Assembly: GCF_900167375.1 (NCBI RefSeq) | Contig: NZ_FUWY01000003.1 | Span: forward strand, 214,567-278,566 | From: Anaerorhabdus furcosa | GTDB taxonomy: Bacteria > Bacillota_I > Bacilli_A > Erysipelotrichales > Erysipelotrichaceae | Reading direction: 5' to 3' | Length of the DNA stretch: 64,000 nt | Shown: piece by piece, positions 46,686 to 55,437 of the stretch | Numbering within the stretch: position 1 is the stretch's first letter | Layout: each line of letters begins with the position of its first letter | The notes under the pieces: generated by a model | Told to the model about the DNA's origin: nothing | Databases searched by the model: none | What the model saw: the letters and a program-made list of their open reading frames with translations, nothing else | Made by a program: the position numbers and the translations under genes

Positions 46686-47605
46686 TATTGTGGTGATATT
46701 GTTTCTAATATTACCTCTTGTTGAATACGTTTAACTTCTTCAATATCGATGATTTCTCTAAATAACTTAATTAATTCTGGACGATATTTATTAACCATCA
46801 GTACTGCTGATGTATCTTCTCCATTTGATTGAATTGGTTTTGTGTTCATTTGGATAAGTGCATCGTTAACTTCATCTTTATTCCAAACTGTTGCATCAAT
46901 TTCTTTTTGCTTCAATGCTGGGATAATTTTTGAATAATCCAATGTTACATAATTTACTTTTTTACCTCGGCATAACTTTTTAGTCCATCTGTTTTGTTCG
47001 TGAGCATCTTTTGCAAGACCCACTCTCATACCATCAACAATTTCTTTTGACTTTTGATTACTAAACAACAAAACATGGGCACTTAGGTATGTTTTTGGAC
47101 CAAAGTCGATTACCTTTACTACTGGTTTTCCTAATTTAATTGCAGTATCCGCTGACCCCTTAGATAAAATAACAAAATCATAACTCCCTTTAATCATCGC
47201 ATCGAGTCGAATAACCGCATCTCTCATGTAAGCCATGCTTACTGGAATTTCATATTCATTATGCAATGTAGTGATTAATCCTGTTGCTAAACCTTCATAA
47301 GTTTTTGAATAAGGCAATGACATCGCTCCCAATAGTTGGCGAATATCTGCCATTTGAATTAATATTTTAGTATTTTTACTTACAAGATATGAACCCATAT
47401 GACCTCTTGGGTTAATATCAATAGCTCTAACTTCTTGTAGCTTCTTTAAAGAATTTTGTATTGTTCCTCTTGCAACACCAATATCTTTCGATAGTTCTTC
47501 AAATGTAGGGATTCGTGTTCCTAAATCCATTTGGATGAAGAGTTTTGATAAAAAGATAATTGTTGATGCATTTTTATCAAATAAATGAAAATCTGTGTAA
47601 GACAT
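46682..47605 (-). CDS. GntR-type transcriptional regulator of the YhfZ family
   Basis: This 307-residue DNA-binding regulator has a winged-helix N-terminus (about 15-75; GTRIPTFEELSKDIGVARGTIQNSLKKLQE) and the YhfZ-type C-terminal effector domain (LPYSKTYEGLATGLI; DFVILSKGSADTAI). AGGGG lies before the ATG. It is the last gene of an operon with two nagA and three HAD genes, making it the prime candidate to bind the 24-base palindrome at 52415-52438. Its effector is likely a sugar phosphate, by context. Confidence 0.85.
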   Translation of the reverse strand: MSYTDFHLFDKNASTIIFLSKLFIQMDLGTRIPTFEELSKDIGVARGTIQNSLKKLQEVRAIDINPRGHMGSYLVSKNTKILIQMADIRQLLGAMSLPYSKTYEGLATGLITTLHNEYEIPVSMAYMRDAVIRLDAMIKGSYDFVILSKGSADTAIKLGKPVVKVIDFGPKTYLSAHVLLFSNQKSKEIVDGMRVGLAKDAHEQNRWTKKLCRGKKVNYVTLDYSKIIPALKQKEIDATVWNKDEVNDALIQMNTKPIQSNGEDTSAVLMVNKYRPELIKLFREIIDIEEVKRIQQEVILETISPQY

Positions 47606-47655
47606 AGTTACCCCTCTTATTATTTTTCTTGAGTTTGAATTACCTTAAATAGATT

Positions 47656-48540
47656 TTAACATAAATTATACTTTTTTAAAAATGCTGAAATGCCATTTGA
47701 ATTATTATCTAATGTTATTTCAAATGCTGCTTCCTTAACTTTCTCCATTGCATTACCCATAGCAACAGGGTATTTCACTGCATTGAACATTGTTAAATCA
47801 TTTTCTCCATCTCCAAATACTATAATTTCATTTGAAGTAAAACCTAATTCTTCTGCAAGTCTTAAAATAGCACTTCCTTTATTTATGCCAAGTGGTGCAC
47901 ATTCAATCCATTGCATTGAAGTTCTTGCAAAGTGATATTTGTGACTTAAATTTTCCATTAACCATTCATATGGTTTTTCGAGTGTTTCTTTTGTATGAGC
48001 CAAACATACTTTATTCACTGCTTGATCAATTTCTTCTGGCCCTTTTATATCATAAATATTTAAATACTTATTTTTTCTTTGATCTTCTACCATTGAAAAA
48101 GTACCTGCAGTCCATGGAACATCATCCTGAATGTTATTATCAATTCTAAATTGTCTTTTTAATTCTCTAAGACTATCTGGAATATAATCATAAATTGTTT
48201 CATCAAGTACCCCCATAACTTCAATTTCATATGGCTTGACTGCATTGAATATTTCATTGATTTCATCAAGTTGTAATTGTCGAATAATTTCATGTTCCAT
48301 TGTTGCGGTATTCGTAAGTGCCGCACCATTGACACCAATAAAATATCCACCAAATTCTGGCATTCTTAAAATCTCGCCATATTGTAATAATGAGCGATAG
48401 CTTCTTCCTGATGCAAGAACAATCCGTATTCCCTTTTCTTGGGCACTAATCAATGCATCTCGTGTCTCTTCACTTATTTCACGTTTAGAATTGAGTAATG
48501 TCCCATCCATATCCATGACAATCATTTTTATTTTATCCAT
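47656..48540 (-). CDS. HAD Cof-type phosphatase (cluster copy 1)
   Basis: This 294-residue class IIB HAD hydrolase has VMDMDGTLLNS, VLASGRSY and VFGDGENDLTMFNAV motifs. GGGAG selects the ATG at 48540 over an upstream in-frame codon. It overlaps the preceding HAD gene by 12 nucleotides outside this start choice, or follows it closely with this one. Likely a sugar-phosphate phosphatase in the amino-sugar operon; specificity unknown. Confidence 0.9.
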   Translation of the reverse strand: MDKIKMIVMDMDGTLLNSKREISEETRDALISAQEKGIRIVLASGRSYRSLLQYGEILRMPEFGGYFIGVNGAALTNTATMEHEIIRQLQLDEINEIFNAVKPYEIEVMGVLDETIYDYIPDSLRELKRQFRIDNNIQDDVPWTAGTFSMVEDQRKNKYLNIYDIKGPEEIDQAVNKVCLAHTKETLEKPYEWLMENLSHKYHFARTSMQWIECAPLGINKGSAILRLAEELGFTSNEIIVFGDGENDLTMFNAVKYPVAMGNAMEKVKEAAFEITLDNNSNGISAFLKKYNLC

Positions 48541-48551
48541 ATGTAGTCTCC

Positions 48552-49331
48552 CTATTCTTGAAACCAATTAAAATGTTCACACGCTTTGTATAAACCATCG
48601 TTTTCAATGTTCTCTGTAACATAATCAGCAGCATCTTTAACACCTTGTTTTGCATTCCCCATAGCTATTCCAATGGTTGCTTTTTGAAGCATGTCGATAT
48701 CATTGTTCCCATCACCAAAGGCAACAATTTCATCTGGTTGAATACCAAATAAACTTGCGCACTCAACAGTTCCATGAGATTTAGAAATATTTTTTGCTGT
48801 TATTTCGTTTGCATAACCTATTACTAAATGATAACTATTCTTGCAACACTTTGTAATCTCCTCTTTTATTTTAGGGTCATCACAATAGTATAAAAGATGA
48901 ACTAACTCCTCACCTTGATATGGCTTACAAGTTGGTGTCATATTGTAAAAATGCATAAAGATTTTTTTAACATCTTCTTTTTCAGTGCTTAAGTGATTTT
49001 CTCCATTCACACTTGTCCAACGATAATCTAGATTGTACTTATGGAAAAGTTCAATTACATTTTTTGTATCTTCACTATCAATTTTATGTGCTACGGCTAA
49101 TTTCCCATCAACTACAATTTGAGCACCACCTGCACAAACCATCGCATCCATTAGTTCATAATAATGCTTTGGTAGTTTTATTAGTTCGGGATATGAACGA
49201 CTGGTACAAACTGAAATTTTAATTCCTAATTCTTTCAATTTTTTGAATGCAACTTTCGTTGACTCAGGGCTATCATGTATATCATTTTGGTAACTCGTTC
49301 CATCAATATCAAAGAAAGCTGCTTTAATCAT
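48552..49331 (-). CDS. HAD Cof-type phosphatase (cluster copy 2)
   Basis: This 259-residue HAD hydrolase has FFDIDGTSYQN, SVCTSR and VAFGDGNNDIDMLQKA motifs, all catalytic aspartates present. GGAGG lies before the ATG, inside the end of the previous HAD gene, and the two overlap by eight bases. It is divergent in sequence from its two neighbours, which suggests separate substrates. Context: amino-sugar operon. Confidence 0.9.
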   Translation of the reverse strand: MIKAAFFDIDGTSYQNDIHDSPESTKVAFKKLKELGIKISVCTSRSYPELIKLPKHYYELMDAMVCAGGAQIVVDGKLAVAHKIDSEDTKNVIELFHKYNLDYRWTSVNGENHLSTEKEDVKKIFMHFYNMTPTCKPYQGEELVHLLYYCDDPKIKEEITKCCKNSYHLVIGYANEITAKNISKSHGTVECASLFGIQPDEIVAFGDGNNDIDMLQKATIGIAMGNAKQGVKDAADYVTENIENDGLYKACEHFNWFQE

Positions 49332-50118
49332 TTTCTATCCTCCTTAGTAAATCAATTAAATAGTGTGCAACCCCATCTTTTTCAACAGGCAAGCATACTT
49401 CATTTGCAAATCCCTTTACTTCATCACTTGCATTGCCCATTGCAACACTTACTCCTGCAACATTAAACATGGATACATCATTTGTGCCATCTCCAAAGAC
49501 AATAAAGTCCTTCGTGCTTAATCCCATCAAACTAGCAGTTTCGCTAACTCCATAACCCTTATTTATCCCTTTAGGTTTAACTTGTCCATGAATTTTGAAG
49601 TCACACAATTCTGTTGTGTCATGAATATAATTTAAGACTTCATTTTCTTGATGATCATCAATGAAGTATAAAAAATCTAAAACTTCTACATTCTCTTTTA
49701 GTGCCTCTATTGGATAACCGTGTCCAAACAATGATTCATATTTCTTAGCTTGGTTTTCACTTGCTTGTCTACTATAATAGAAAACACCGTCCAACTTTGA
49801 ATAAGAATATAAAATATCTTTTTGATCTAAATGCTGGATTAATGTTTCTAAATCTTTTCTAGTTAATGTATGCTTTCGAATACATGTGTTTTTATCAAAT
49901 ACAATACCACCCGTAGAGTACACTTTATAATCAAATAAATCGAGTAGCTCTTGATGAATCGGTTCCATCTCTTTGAGTGAACGACTTGTAACAACGACAA
50001 GTTTTAATCCTTTTTCTTTACAAGTTAGAAATGTTTTGTAAAGAAGTGGTGATATCATCTCTTTTCCATGATTCATGATTGTTCCATCAATATCTACCGC
50101 AATTGCTTTATATCTCAT
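49324..50118 (-). CDS. HAD Cof-type phosphatase (cluster copy 3)
   Basis: This 264-residue class IIB HAD hydrolase has AVDIDGTIMNHG, VVTSRS and VFGDGTNDVSMFNVA motifs. Its ATG overlaps the stop of the first nagA gene by four bases (ATGA). Three consecutive HAD phosphatases after two deacetylases suggest salvage or detoxification of several phosphorylated amino sugars, but no substrate is demonstrated. Confidence 0.9.
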   Translation of the reverse strand: MRYKAIAVDIDGTIMNHGKEMISPLLYKTFLTCKEKGLKLVVVTSRSLKEMEPIHQELLDLFDYKVYSTGGIVFDKNTCIRKHTLTRKDLETLIQHLDQKDILYSYSKLDGVFYYSRQASENQAKKYESLFGHGYPIEALKENVEVLDFLYFIDDHQENEVLNYIHDTTELCDFKIHGQVKPKGINKGYGVSETASLMGLSTKDFIVFGDGTNDVSMFNVAGVSVAMGNASDEVKGFANEVCLPVEKDGVAHYLIDLLRRIEND

Positions 50119-51245
50119 AATACTGGATTTCCGTTAATATATGTCTGAATTACTTGGTAGGTATCATCAATAACAATAACATCCGCATCATTATTTAATT
50201 TGATTTCACCTTTGGTATCTAGCCCTAGGAATCTTGCTGGATTCTTTGTTGCTGCATTAATCGCAACTACTTCCTCAGCATCACAATGTTCAATACAGTT
50301 TTTTAACATTGTAATCATTTTGTTTGAACTTCCTGCAAGTCGCCCATCTTTTAATCGGCCACACCCATCTTCTTTAACTTCTACCCATCTTCCAGGCATA
50401 TCATAGATTCCAGGTTTAAGCCCTTTAATTTGAACAGCATCTGTTACAAGAATTAGTTTATCTTTTCCTTTAGCACGTACTACCGTTTTCGCTACTGCAT
50501 AGTGAACATGTACACCATCACAAATTAATTCAGCATACATATCATCTAACGCCAAAGCAGCACCTGCACTTCCTGGTTCGCGATGATGAACTCCTAACAT
50601 TCCGTTAAATGTATGAGTAAAACTTCTTGCACCATCATGCATTGCTTGAACGCATTCATCATATTTTGCTCCAGTATGACCTAGTGTAACTTTTACATTG
50701 TTGTTTACACAATATTTTATTAATTCGTGGTTTTCATCCATTTCAGGTGCGATACAAATTAGTTTAATTTTATTTTGTGCATGTTCTTGATATCGTTTAA
50801 ACTGTTCTACATTTGGTTTTTGAATTAAATAAGGATTATGAGCACCTTTAAAATCAAATGAAATTTGTGGACCTTCAACATGAATACCTAAAGGTGTTGC
50901 TCCTGGTAGTTTTTCATCAATTACTTTTGATATAAGTTCATACGATTCAAGTAGATTTGCTTCTGGAGCAGTAGATGTTGTAACAAGAAAACTTGTAACA
51001 CCTTCTTTCGGTAGCGAAGCAATCCAATGTTTTAAACCATCAGCTGTTGCATAATTACTATCCATACCATTAAATCCATGAGCATGAATATCGAGTAATC
51101 CTGGTAATATTCTTTCATCTTTATAATCTGTATCTACAGGATATTTATTGTATTCATGAATTCCTACAATTTTATTGTCTTTTATTTCTAGCTGTGCAGA
51201 TTGAAATTTTTCATCAATCCAAACGCGTGTACTTTGAATAATCAT
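50115..51245 (-). CDS. nagA: N-acetylglucosamine-6-phosphate deacetylase (copy A)
   Basis: This 376-residue amidohydrolase has metal and catalytic motifs: PGLLDIHAHGFNGMD, GIHVEGPQISF, TLGHTGA, THTFNGMLGVHHREPG and LVTDAVQIKG with the catalytic aspartate. It deacetylates GlcNAc-6-P, or a related N-acetyl hexosamine 6-phosphate. It shares much sequence with copy B upstream (three bases away), indicating a tandem duplication followed by divergence. No nagB deaminase is in the window. Confidence 0.92.
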   Translation of the reverse strand: MIIQSTRVWIDEKFQSAQLEIKDNKIVGIHEYNKYPVDTDYKDERILPGLLDIHAHGFNGMDSNYATADGLKHWIASLPKEGVTSFLVTTSTAPEANLLESYELISKVIDEKLPGATPLGIHVEGPQISFDFKGAHNPYLIQKPNVEQFKRYQEHAQNKIKLICIAPEMDENHELIKYCVNNNVKVTLGHTGAKYDECVQAMHDGARSFTHTFNGMLGVHHREPGSAGAALALDDMYAELICDGVHVHYAVAKTVVRAKGKDKLILVTDAVQIKGLKPGIYDMPGRWVEVKEDGCGRLKDGRLAGSSNKMITMLKNCIEHCDAEEVVAINAATKNPARFLGLDTKGEIKLNNDADVIVIDDTYQVIQTYINGNPVL

Positions 51246-51248
51246 TTT

Positions 51249-52388
51249 TTATTCCTTTACTAGTTTACCTTTTGCATAAACTTGAACAACTTCATACTCA
51301 CGATCAAGTACAACTAAATCTGCATCATACCCTGAACAAATTTTTCCTTTGCGATTATCGATACCTAAATATCTTGCTGGATTCAATGTAGCCATATTAA
51401 TTGCAGTATCAATTGGTAGTAATACTTTTTCTACTAAGTTTTGAATTGCTTTATTAAATTTTAATGTTCCACCAGCTAGTGTATTTGTACCCGCAAGATA
51501 TGCAGAACCATTTTCTCTGATTTCAATTTCATTGCCTCCAAGTTCATAATGTCCTGGAGCGCAACCTTTAGCACACAATGCATCATCAACCAATAAACAA
51601 TAATCTCTACCTTTGCTTTCTACCAATGCATAGATTGCTGGCCATACAACGTGATTACCATCTCCAATGATTTCACAATATGTATCTTTAAGTCTCATCG
51701 CTGCACCAACCAATGATGGTTCACGATGATGTAATCCATTCATACCATTGTACACATGTGTCATTCCATTAGCTCCATTTGCAACTGCAATGCAAGCATC
51801 ATTATAAGTAGCAGCAGAGTGACCAATTGATACATTAACTCCATGTTGAGAAGCATATTTAGTTAATGCATAATTTGGATCTAACTCTGTAGCTAAAGTC
51901 ATTACTTTGATTAAACCATTTGCTTTTTCTTGATACATTTTGAATTGTTCAACACTTGGCGTAACAATAAATTGTTCTGGTTGTGCACCTTTATTTTTAA
52001 CATTAAGATAAGGACCTTCAAAATGAATTCCAACAATTTCAGAACCTTCATATCCTTCTTTCACAACACTCGCAACATTTTCTAATGCTTTTGATAAAAC
52101 ATCTTCACTTTGTGTAACTGTAGTTGGACAGAAAGACGTAATTCCTTCTTCTAATAAACCTTTAGCCCATTTAACTAGTCCTTCTGGATTTGCATCATTA
52201 GTATCAAAGCCAAGACCACCGTGACAATGTACATCAATCATACCTGGTATAATACGATCTTCTCCATAATCTTTATCTACTGCATTAGTACCATAAGGAT
52301 AGATGTTTTCTATCTTTCCATCTTTGATTTCTACTTGTGCTTCAATGAATACACCTGACACCCAAACACTTTTACTTTGAATTATCAT
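51249..52388 (-). CDS. nagA: N-acetylglucosamine-6-phosphate deacetylase (copy B)
   Basis: This 379-residue NagA-family amidohydrolase has PGMIDVHCHGGLGFDTN, GIHFEGPYLNV, SIGHSAATY, THVYNGMNGLHHREPS and LLVDDALCAKG, where VDDA replaces TDA but keeps the catalytic aspartate. It is the first gene of the operon that ends with the YhfZ regulator. The 24-base palindrome upstream probably controls it. Different substrate loops from copy A suggest a different acetamido sugar. Confidence 0.92.
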   Translation of the reverse strand: MIIQSKSVWVSGVFIEAQVEIKDGKIENIYPYGTNAVDKDYGEDRIIPGMIDVHCHGGLGFDTNDANPEGLVKWAKGLLEEGITSFCPTTVTQSEDVLSKALENVASVVKEGYEGSEIVGIHFEGPYLNVKNKGAQPEQFIVTPSVEQFKMYQEKANGLIKVMTLATELDPNYALTKYASQHGVNVSIGHSAATYNDACIAVANGANGMTHVYNGMNGLHHREPSLVGAAMRLKDTYCEIIGDGNHVVWPAIYALVESKGRDYCLLVDDALCAKGCAPGHYELGGNEIEIRENGSAYLAGTNTLAGGTLKFNKAIQNLVEKVLLPIDTAINMATLNPARYLGIDNRKGKICSGYDADLVVLDREYEVVQVYAKGKLVKE

Positions 52389-52414
52389 AAACTATTCCTC
52401 TTTTCTATTACTTT

Positions 52415-52438
52415 CATTATACAATTTATTGTATAATG
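52415..52438. promoter_or_regulatory. 24-base palindromic operator between nagA and cutC
   Basis: CATTATACAAT and ATTGTATAATG form two perfect 11-base arms around TT. Each arm contains a TATAAT-like -10 in one direction. The site lies between divergent nagA copy B and cutC. A TATACAAT half-site also occurs just upstream of the SIS operon promoter near 58658-58665, suggesting shared control, perhaps by the YhfZ-family regulator. Confidence 0.65.
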
Positions 52439-52492
52439 GTTCAATCACAATACAAAAAGTGTTATACTTTATTTATAAAAAAGGAGAGTTTT

Positions 52493-53194
52493 ATGATAAA
52501 AAATTACGTAATTGAGGTATGTTGTGGATCGATTGAAGACACAATGATTGCAAATGATTTTCCAATTGACCGAATTGAGTTAAATAGTTCTCTAGAACTA
52601 GGTGGATGTACTTGTTCCGTAGGTACATTAGTTGAAGCTAAGAAAGTGTCAAATATTCCAATGTGTTGTATGGTACGTCCTCGTACTGCAGGTTTCCATT
52701 ATACTGAAAAGCAATTTCAAAGTATGTTGATTGATGCAGAACTATTACTGCAAAACGGTGCTGATGGTATTGTATTTGGTTTTCTAAACAGTGATAACTC
52801 CATTGATAAGGAACGTACAAAGAAAATGGCAGATCTTATTAAAAAGTATAACCGTGAAGTTATTGTCCACAAAGCATTTGATTCAACACCAGATAAAATC
52901 CAAGCTTGTGAAGATTGTATTGAATGTGGCGTTGATCGTATCCTTACAAGTGGTGGAGAAAACTACCCTCATATTGAATACGGATTTGATATTCTTAAAA
53001 AATTGATTCAAGAATACAACGATAAAATTACAATCCTTGTTGGTGGTGGTGTTCGAGATCATAATATACGTAATATCCTTGATACAACTCAATGTACTGA
53101 AATACACATGACAGCAAAACACATGGCTCATGATGATGGTGATTATGTAGAAGTTTCAAGAGAAAATTTAAATAATATTTTAAGTAATATTTAA
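52493..53194 (+). CDS. cutC: CutC-family protein
   Basis: This 233-residue TIM-barrel protein of the CutC family has VIEVCCGSIEDTMIA, RIELNSSLELGGCTCSVG, MVRPRTAGFHYT, GADGIVFGFL and RILTSGGE. 'Copper homeostasis' is the historical label; the fold and context suggest an enzyme. GGAGAG selects the ATG at 52493 rather than the earlier in-frame start. It is divergent from the nagA operon and shares its palindromic operator, so it is probably part of amino-sugar metabolism here. Confidence 0.9.
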   Translation: MIKNYVIEVCCGSIEDTMIANDFPIDRIELNSSLELGGCTCSVGTLVEAKKVSNIPMCCMVRPRTAGFHYTEKQFQSMLIDAELLLQNGADGIVFGFLNSDNSIDKERTKKMADLIKKYNREVIVHKAFDSTPDKIQACEDCIECGVDRILTSGGENYPHIEYGFDILKKLIQEYNDKITILVGGGVRDHNIRNILDTTQCTEIHMTAKHMAHDDGDYVEVSRENLNNILSNI

Positions 53195-53197
53195 TTC

Positions 53198-53229
53198 AAA
53201 AGCGGGGAACCTTTAGTTCTCCGCTTTTC
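53198..53229. terminator. Bidirectional terminator after cutC
   Basis: AAAGCGGGGAAC and GTTCTCCGCTTT arms around a five-base loop form a strong hairpin with T-rich flanks on both strands, between the converging cutC and membrane-protein genes. Confidence 0.88.
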
Positions 53230-53232
53230 TTA

Positions 53233-53808
53233 TTAAAATCTTGTTTTGACTGAGTAGTTATCCAAGTCGGATAATTGTGTTTCTTCAAATGATATTGTCT
53301 TGTGTTGAAATTGTATGTTCGCATTCTTTGTTTCTAAAAAATTCATTATTTTTTGTGCTATGCTTTCATCCTTAACAGGAATTAAAACTTCTTGTCCATT
53401 TGCTTTAATAAATATCTTATGATTCCCTTGATATCCTGGTCTTGTTTTTTCAAATACATTAGGGTCATGTCTTACTAAAATAATATCTTTGTAACTAATT
53501 TTTACTGGAACATTGAAACTAAACGATACTAAGCAATCAGTAAGAAAGATTGTGTTTTCAACAATTCGATAATCTTTTGTATCTTCCGTTTCCAGTGATT
53601 TATAAAACTTCTTCAAAATAGATGCTTTACCAGAGTATAAAGATAAAAACAATCCAAAATATGCTACTGATAAACCAAATAATATTTTTGCGAAATCATT
53701 TTGATTAACAAAAAATAATGTTATCACTACAAGTATAAATCCTAAAACTAAATTAAATACGTACGTATTCAACATTGCTTTATTTATAATTTTCTTGATC
53801 GTTTCCAT
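53233..53808 (-). CDS. Small membrane protein with PH-like C-terminus
   Basis: This 191-residue protein of unknown function has two hydrophobic helices near residues 17-60 and a C-terminal beta-rich region (YRIVENTIFLTD, ISYKDIILVRHDP, HKIFIKANGQEVLIPVKDE) reminiscent of bacterial PH/YcxB-type domains. GGAGAAAA selects the ATG at 53808, overlapping nothing upstream. It follows the lipoprotein gene directly and they may be co-transcribed. Confident as a gene, not in function. Confidence 0.65.
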   Translation of the reverse strand: METIKKIINKAMLNTYVFNLVLGFILVVITLFFVNQNDFAKILFGLSVAYFGLFLSLYSGKASILKKFYKSLETEDTKDYRIVENTIFLTDCLVSFSFNVPVKISYKDIILVRHDPNVFEKTRPGYQGNHKIFIKANGQEVLIPVKDESIAQKIMNFLETKNANIQFQHKTISFEETQLSDLDNYSVKTRF

Positions 53809-53828
53809 TTTTTCTCCTTCATCTATAC

Positions 53829-54497
53829 TCAATAGTTGATAACTACACTATAATCAAACACTAGTTTATTTTCTTCAAAATATGAAACAGCAAAAGTTTC
53901 TTTTGTATCTTTGTATACGTACCCTGTTTTAGTAGCTTGTTGTTTTTCAAGCTGGGAGAAATTTTCACTCTCTATCAATAAATCATTTATTTCATTAACT
54001 GTATTTTCCGTTATGTCCTTATCAAAGATGGTCAATGATATTGCAAGTAAACAATCAGCATCTTTGTTTTTGTATTTGACAAATGTTTTTTCTACTTTAC
54101 CATTTTGAATGTATGCATCTATTTTTTCTATTCCTGTTTTTGGAAACACTTCTACAACCACTTCTGGTTTTAGACCATCTGTTTGCACTAATGTATAATT
54201 ATCATTTGTGAAAGAAAGTGTTTCAGGAAGTTTTTTATTTGATAGATCCTCATCAATGATGAGTGTTGCATTTTTTACTGAAGGTTCATTTTCGATGTAC
54301 ATGAAATCAAACTCTGGATATACTGGAACATATTCTTCAAAATCTGTGCTTTTGTTTATTAAATCTGTTGCGATTACTTTGCATGTTGAAAGATTCATTT
54401 TACCAAACTGTATTTTTGAAGTACTTGCTTGATTTGAAGTACACCCAAAAAGAAATAACATCGAGACTAGTAACAACGAAATAATTTTTCTTGCCAT
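53829..54497 (-). CDS. Lipoprotein of unknown function
   Basis: This 222-residue secreted lipoprotein has a basic start, a hydrophobic stretch and lipobox FLFGC at about residues 15-19. No recognised domain follows; the mature part is mainly beta-rich with a few charged repeats. It precedes the membrane protein gene at 53808 by about 20 bases. I do not recognise the family. Confidence 0.7.
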   Translation of the reverse strand: MARKIISLLLVSMLFLFGCTSNQASTSKIQFGKMNLSTCKVIATDLINKSTDFEEYVPVYPEFDFMYIENEPSVKNATLIIDEDLSNKKLPETLSFTNDNYTLVQTDGLKPEVVVEVFPKTGIEKIDAYIQNGKVEKTFVKYKNKDADCLLAISLTIFDKDITENTVNEINDLLIESENFSQLEKQQATKTGYVYKDTKETFAVSYFEENKLVFDYSVVINY

Positions 54498-54550
54498 AAT
54501 TTCCCTCTATTTGTTTTTCTTCTATATGTTTATCATAGCATAGAAGTACA

Positions 54551-54588
54551 AAAAAAAAAGAGTATCTCTATTGTAGAAATACTCTTTA
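54551..54588 (-). terminator. Terminator of the SIS-PTS IICD operon
   Basis: AAAGAGTAT and ATACTCTTT arms with a partially paired middle are followed by ten Ts on the minus strand, just after the IID stop codon. Confidence 0.85.
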
Positions 54589-54597
54589 GTAGTTGAA

Positions 54598-55437
54598 TTA
54601 AGCAGCTACGATACCGAAGAATCTTAATAAGATAGCAGCAATAACTACAGAAATGATTAACTTGTTAGAGTTCATCCATTTCTTACCTAATAACCAGTAG
54701 CAAAGTGCAGCTAATACAGCTGGGAACAATGCTGGCATGATTGAATCAGCATAAGTTTGTAATGGGAATTCTTTCATTAATTCTGCACCATCTTCGAAGA
54801 TACCAAGACCAACGTTGATAGAAGCAAGATTGAATTTAATCATTGTAGCAATCATACATCCAACAACTGTAAGTCCTAGAACTGCAGCAGCTTCTGTAAG
54901 AGCGTTCATCTTACCACTTAATGTAGTAACTAATTTAATACCTTGTTCGTATCCAAGATCGAACATTTTGAAACGGAAGAAGAAACAAGCGATTTGCCAT
55001 AAAGTCCAAATAGCAATACCAATTGCATTTCCTTCAAGAGCCATTGTAGCAGCGATTGATCCAAATACTGCTCCAGTAATCATACCGAAGATTGTATCCC
55101 CAATACCTGCGAATGGTCCCATTAAAGCTGTTTTAATTGAAGCTGCTACATCAAGACCAGCTGAGTTAGCTGATTGTTCTTCAATAGCGATGTTCATACC
55201 AACGATAATATCACCCATGTTTGGTTGAGTATTAAAGAATTGTGAATGTACATGTAAAGCCTTAGCTTTTAATTCTGGATTGTCTCCATATAAACGATTG
55301 ATAACAGGAAGCATTGTAGAAAGGTAACCAAGACCTTGCATACGTTCATAGTTCCAACCAATTTGTGATTGCCAAATCCAACGAAGATTTACGCGGCGTA
55401 GCTCTTTAGCTGTGAATTTAGATCCATTATTCTTCAT
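54598..55437 (-). CDS. Mannose/sorbose-family PTS component IID
   Basis: This 279-residue membrane subunit of a Man-family PTS has the family start KELRRVNLRWIWQSQIGWNYERMQGLGY and a series of helices with PFAGIGDTIFGMITGAV in the loop. With IIC it forms the sugar channel. GGAGGTT precedes the ATG at 55437, 11 bases inside the end of the IIC gene; the in-frame start at 55491 is too far inside. The operon's IIB and IIA genes are elsewhere (60809 and 61446). Confidence 0.94.
   Translation of the reverse strand: MKNNGSKFTAKELRRVNLRWIWQSQIGWNYERMQGLGYLSTMLPVINRLYGDNPELKAKALHVHSQFFNTQPNMGDIIVGMNIAIEEQSANSAGLDVAASIKTALMGPFAGIGDTIFGMITGAVFGSIAATMALEGNAIGIAIWTLWQIACFFFRFKMFDLGYEQGIKLVTTLSGKMNALTEAAAVLGLTVVGCMIATMIKFNLASINVGLGIFEDGAELMKEFPLQTYADSIMPALFPAVLAALCYWLLGKKWMNSNKLIISVVIAAILLRFFGIVAA

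Noticed and set aside
52493..53194. Copper homeostasis role for CutC
   Set aside because: The label comes from old genetics; the context here is amino-sugar genes and no copper-related gene is nearby.
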